NCBI RefSeq assembly: GCF_001522545.3
Contig: NC_031770.1
Coordinates: forward strand, 7,219,321-7,283,320
Reading direction: 5' to 3'
DNA: 64,000 nucleotides
Source: Parus major
Lineage: Eukaryota; Chordata; Aves; Passeriformes; Paridae
In this document: piece after piece, positions 62,261 to 64,000 of the stretch
How positions within the stretch are numbered: position 1 is the first letter of the stretch
Layout: every line of letters starts with the position of its first letter
Translations under genes and position numbers: made by a program
Notes under the pieces: model-generated
The model's input: the letters and a program-made list of their open reading frames with translations, nothing else
Told to the model about the DNA's origin: nothing
Databases searched by the model: none

Positions 62261-64000
62261 ACTTTTCATCAGAAGAATATTATGACATGAGAGCAGGAGT
62301 CAGAGAACAAAGACGACTCTGTGATGAAGTTGATTTCTATCATGAGCTAAAAACAGAAACAGAAGTGTTAAAAAACATGTTAACAAAAAGCACTTCTGAG
62401 TGCTGCTTTGTTGCTGTTTCCAGTCAAGCCTAGTAAAAACTATAAAAGAGAAAAAAGTAGAATTTAATTTCAGAAAAGAATATAAAGGCTGAAATCACTT
62501 TGCTTTTATCCTTTGTCACTGGAAGGCTGACAAAACTTCTAAAGAGAAAGCATTCTGACAGACTTGCACACTTGTTTCTTTTCTGGACACAAAGGGGTCC
62601 CTGGATCATGTTTTGGTTTGTTTTTATCTGCTTGACTACATTAAAATGCAGTTGGATGTGGGGCAAACGAAATTTTTTTAGCCCAGTGAGCACCGCAGCA
62701 GCTCAGGAGCTTGAGCTAGCCAGCCACCAATCCTGTCTCACAGCTGAGGACTCTGAAAGAACAGCCACTGCCCAAAGTTCAGGCCAACATTTCAGCAGGA
62801 TGCTGCAGAATTGGAAGGGGATGGAGATGAGCATACACCTGTGTGCTTGGGAACGGGAGGCAGTGGTAGACAGTGGCAGACAGAGACTTTGATCCAGCCG
62901 TAGAGAGCACATGGCAGCCCCAGCAGTGTGACCCCAAAGAGGGAAAAGAAAACCCCACAAGCAAGAAAACAAAACACTTTTATTTTGCCAAAAAGAGAAA
63001 AGAGATATGGAGCTGTGAGCAATGAAAATGCTTCCTGTTGTTTTAGCCTTGCTGTGGGTGGAGAGAACAGACCTGAGATAAAGCATTGCCTCCTTTGCTT
63101 CAGCAGAGTTACCCATTTCATGAGCCATTTTTTCTGCTGGTAGAGACAACCTGCTACACCTTCCCTGCAATGACTGGCCTTGTATGTCAAGCAAGAGAGA
63201 CAGCATAATTGAAACTACTTCTGCTAAAACTCTGACTTGCATTGCTGAACCCCAAGGAAAAGAAGACTTAAAGATGGGTTATGCTTTTGGACTTGGTGGC
63301 TTCCCAAAAATGGCTAAAAGAATAATAGTGTCATAGGAAAGCAGAAGCTCCCATGGGGAGTTAGGAAGGGGTTGTAGGCAGCAAATGCCTGTTTTGGTGC
63401 AGCACTGCTACATAGCACACACCTCTCTTAAGCCCCCTATCCTGAGACCTGCTTGGAAGAGATGATGTCCCAAAGACATCTGCAAATCCTGGGCTGCCAC
63501 AATACTCTGGTCCTCATTGTGAGCCTGAGCCTCTGGTAGCTGGCATCTTGTTCAAGCCAATATGAAAAGCCTGTCTTTCAGACACTCAGTTGACACAACC
63601 CAACACTCACTGTCTCCAGTCAGCTGAAACTAAAACCAACCTTAAACAAACAATTGTATAAAAAAAATCCTCTTCAAAAAGTCTGAATCTGTCAGAGGGA
63701 AAAAAAACCTTCCACAGCTTCACAGTATTTTCAAGCCATTACAATGAAAACAATATTTGGAAGTGGCCATCATCTCATCAGGGCCTCTCTGCACTGTTCA
63801 CCACTTTCAGGCTCCATCCTGGTCGCCTGTGGGTGAAAGAATCACATTTTGAAAGGAGGGAAAGTCTAATTTCATCTGTTTCTGAGGAAGTGATGACAAC
63901 CTCTTTCTTTTTGCAAGTTTCTCTTTTCCCTTACCTCAAAGATTGTTGTGGTTTCTGAGAGACTGCTGCTTCTCGGGGCAACATCATCACAACTAGAAAG
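62261..64000. other. Intergenic DNA, no gene recognised
   Basis: The base composition rises in GC at 62640-63240. A minus-strand open frame of 179 codons (62703-63242) overlaps another minus-strand frame and has no recognisable domain. I see no splice-bounded exon, CR1 or RNA gene. Confidence 0.45.

Noticed and set aside
62703..63242. Minus-strand open frame of 179 codons, the longest uninterrupted one; a segment starting MGNSAEAKEAMLYLRSVL briefly suggested a retroviral gag start
   Set aside because: The residue needed for a myristoylation site (Ser/Thr at the fifth position after Gly) is Glu, the rest of the frame has no Gag-like or other domain, and no flanking LTR or primer site was seen. 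Treated as chance.
1..64000. CRISPR arrays, bacterial operons, tRNA or rRNA genes
   Set aside because: No regularly spaced repeats with unique spacers, no Shine-Dalgarno-linked gene series, and no cloverleaf or rRNA-like sequence was recognised; the window is vertebrate.

Overview
This window looks like bird nuclear DNA. It is AT-rich and gene-poor, with short exons separated by long introns. It carries fragments of CR1 LINEs whose 3' ends match the avian/reptilian type (a TTCCAACC-like block followed by copies of an ATTCTRTGA-type octamer), and there is one assembly gap (Ns, 50980-51085) inside a TTTC microsatellite. Nothing looks bacterial, plasmid or phage-like. The species cannot be read from the sequence; 'bird' is an inference from the CR1 ends.

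Only one gene is supported: the 3' end of MACROD2 (mono-ADP-ribosylhydrolase 2) on the + strand. Seven short coding exons (5483-5545, 8902-8967, 18188-18265, 18765-18839, 19328-19420, 48326-48409, 53843-53911) all start and end in phase 1 and have AG/GT boundaries. Joined, they encode about 173 residues of a Glu/Ser/Lys-rich, low-complexity tail ending at a TAA at 53902-53904. I recognised the gene from recalled similarity to the human MACROD2 tail, mainly in exons 4, 5 and 7. The catalytic macro domain and the promoter lie upstream of base 1. A probable non-coding last exon (from about 55747-55758) carries a 3' UTR of about 3.2 kb to a good poly(A) signal at 58908-58913.

Layout: 1-5482 intron; 5.5-19.4 kb exons 1-5 of this window; 19.4-48.3 kb a 28.9-kb intron holding most of the CR1 pieces, an LTR-like fragment and simple repeats; 48.3-53.9 kb the last two coding exons with CR1 and microsatellite sequence close to their splice sites; 55.75-58.93 kb 3' UTR; 58.93-64 kb downstream DNA with an AT-rich block at 61.32-62.26 kb.

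I found no new biological system. The observations most worth checking concern how the MACROD2 tail is built: a stop codon seven bases before a splice donor where the mammalian protein reads on, an S/TQ-rich tail, a possible relict or alternative exon at 47801-47865, a microsatellite-made splice acceptor upstream of the final coding exon, and a G-quadruplex motif at the start of the 3' UTR.
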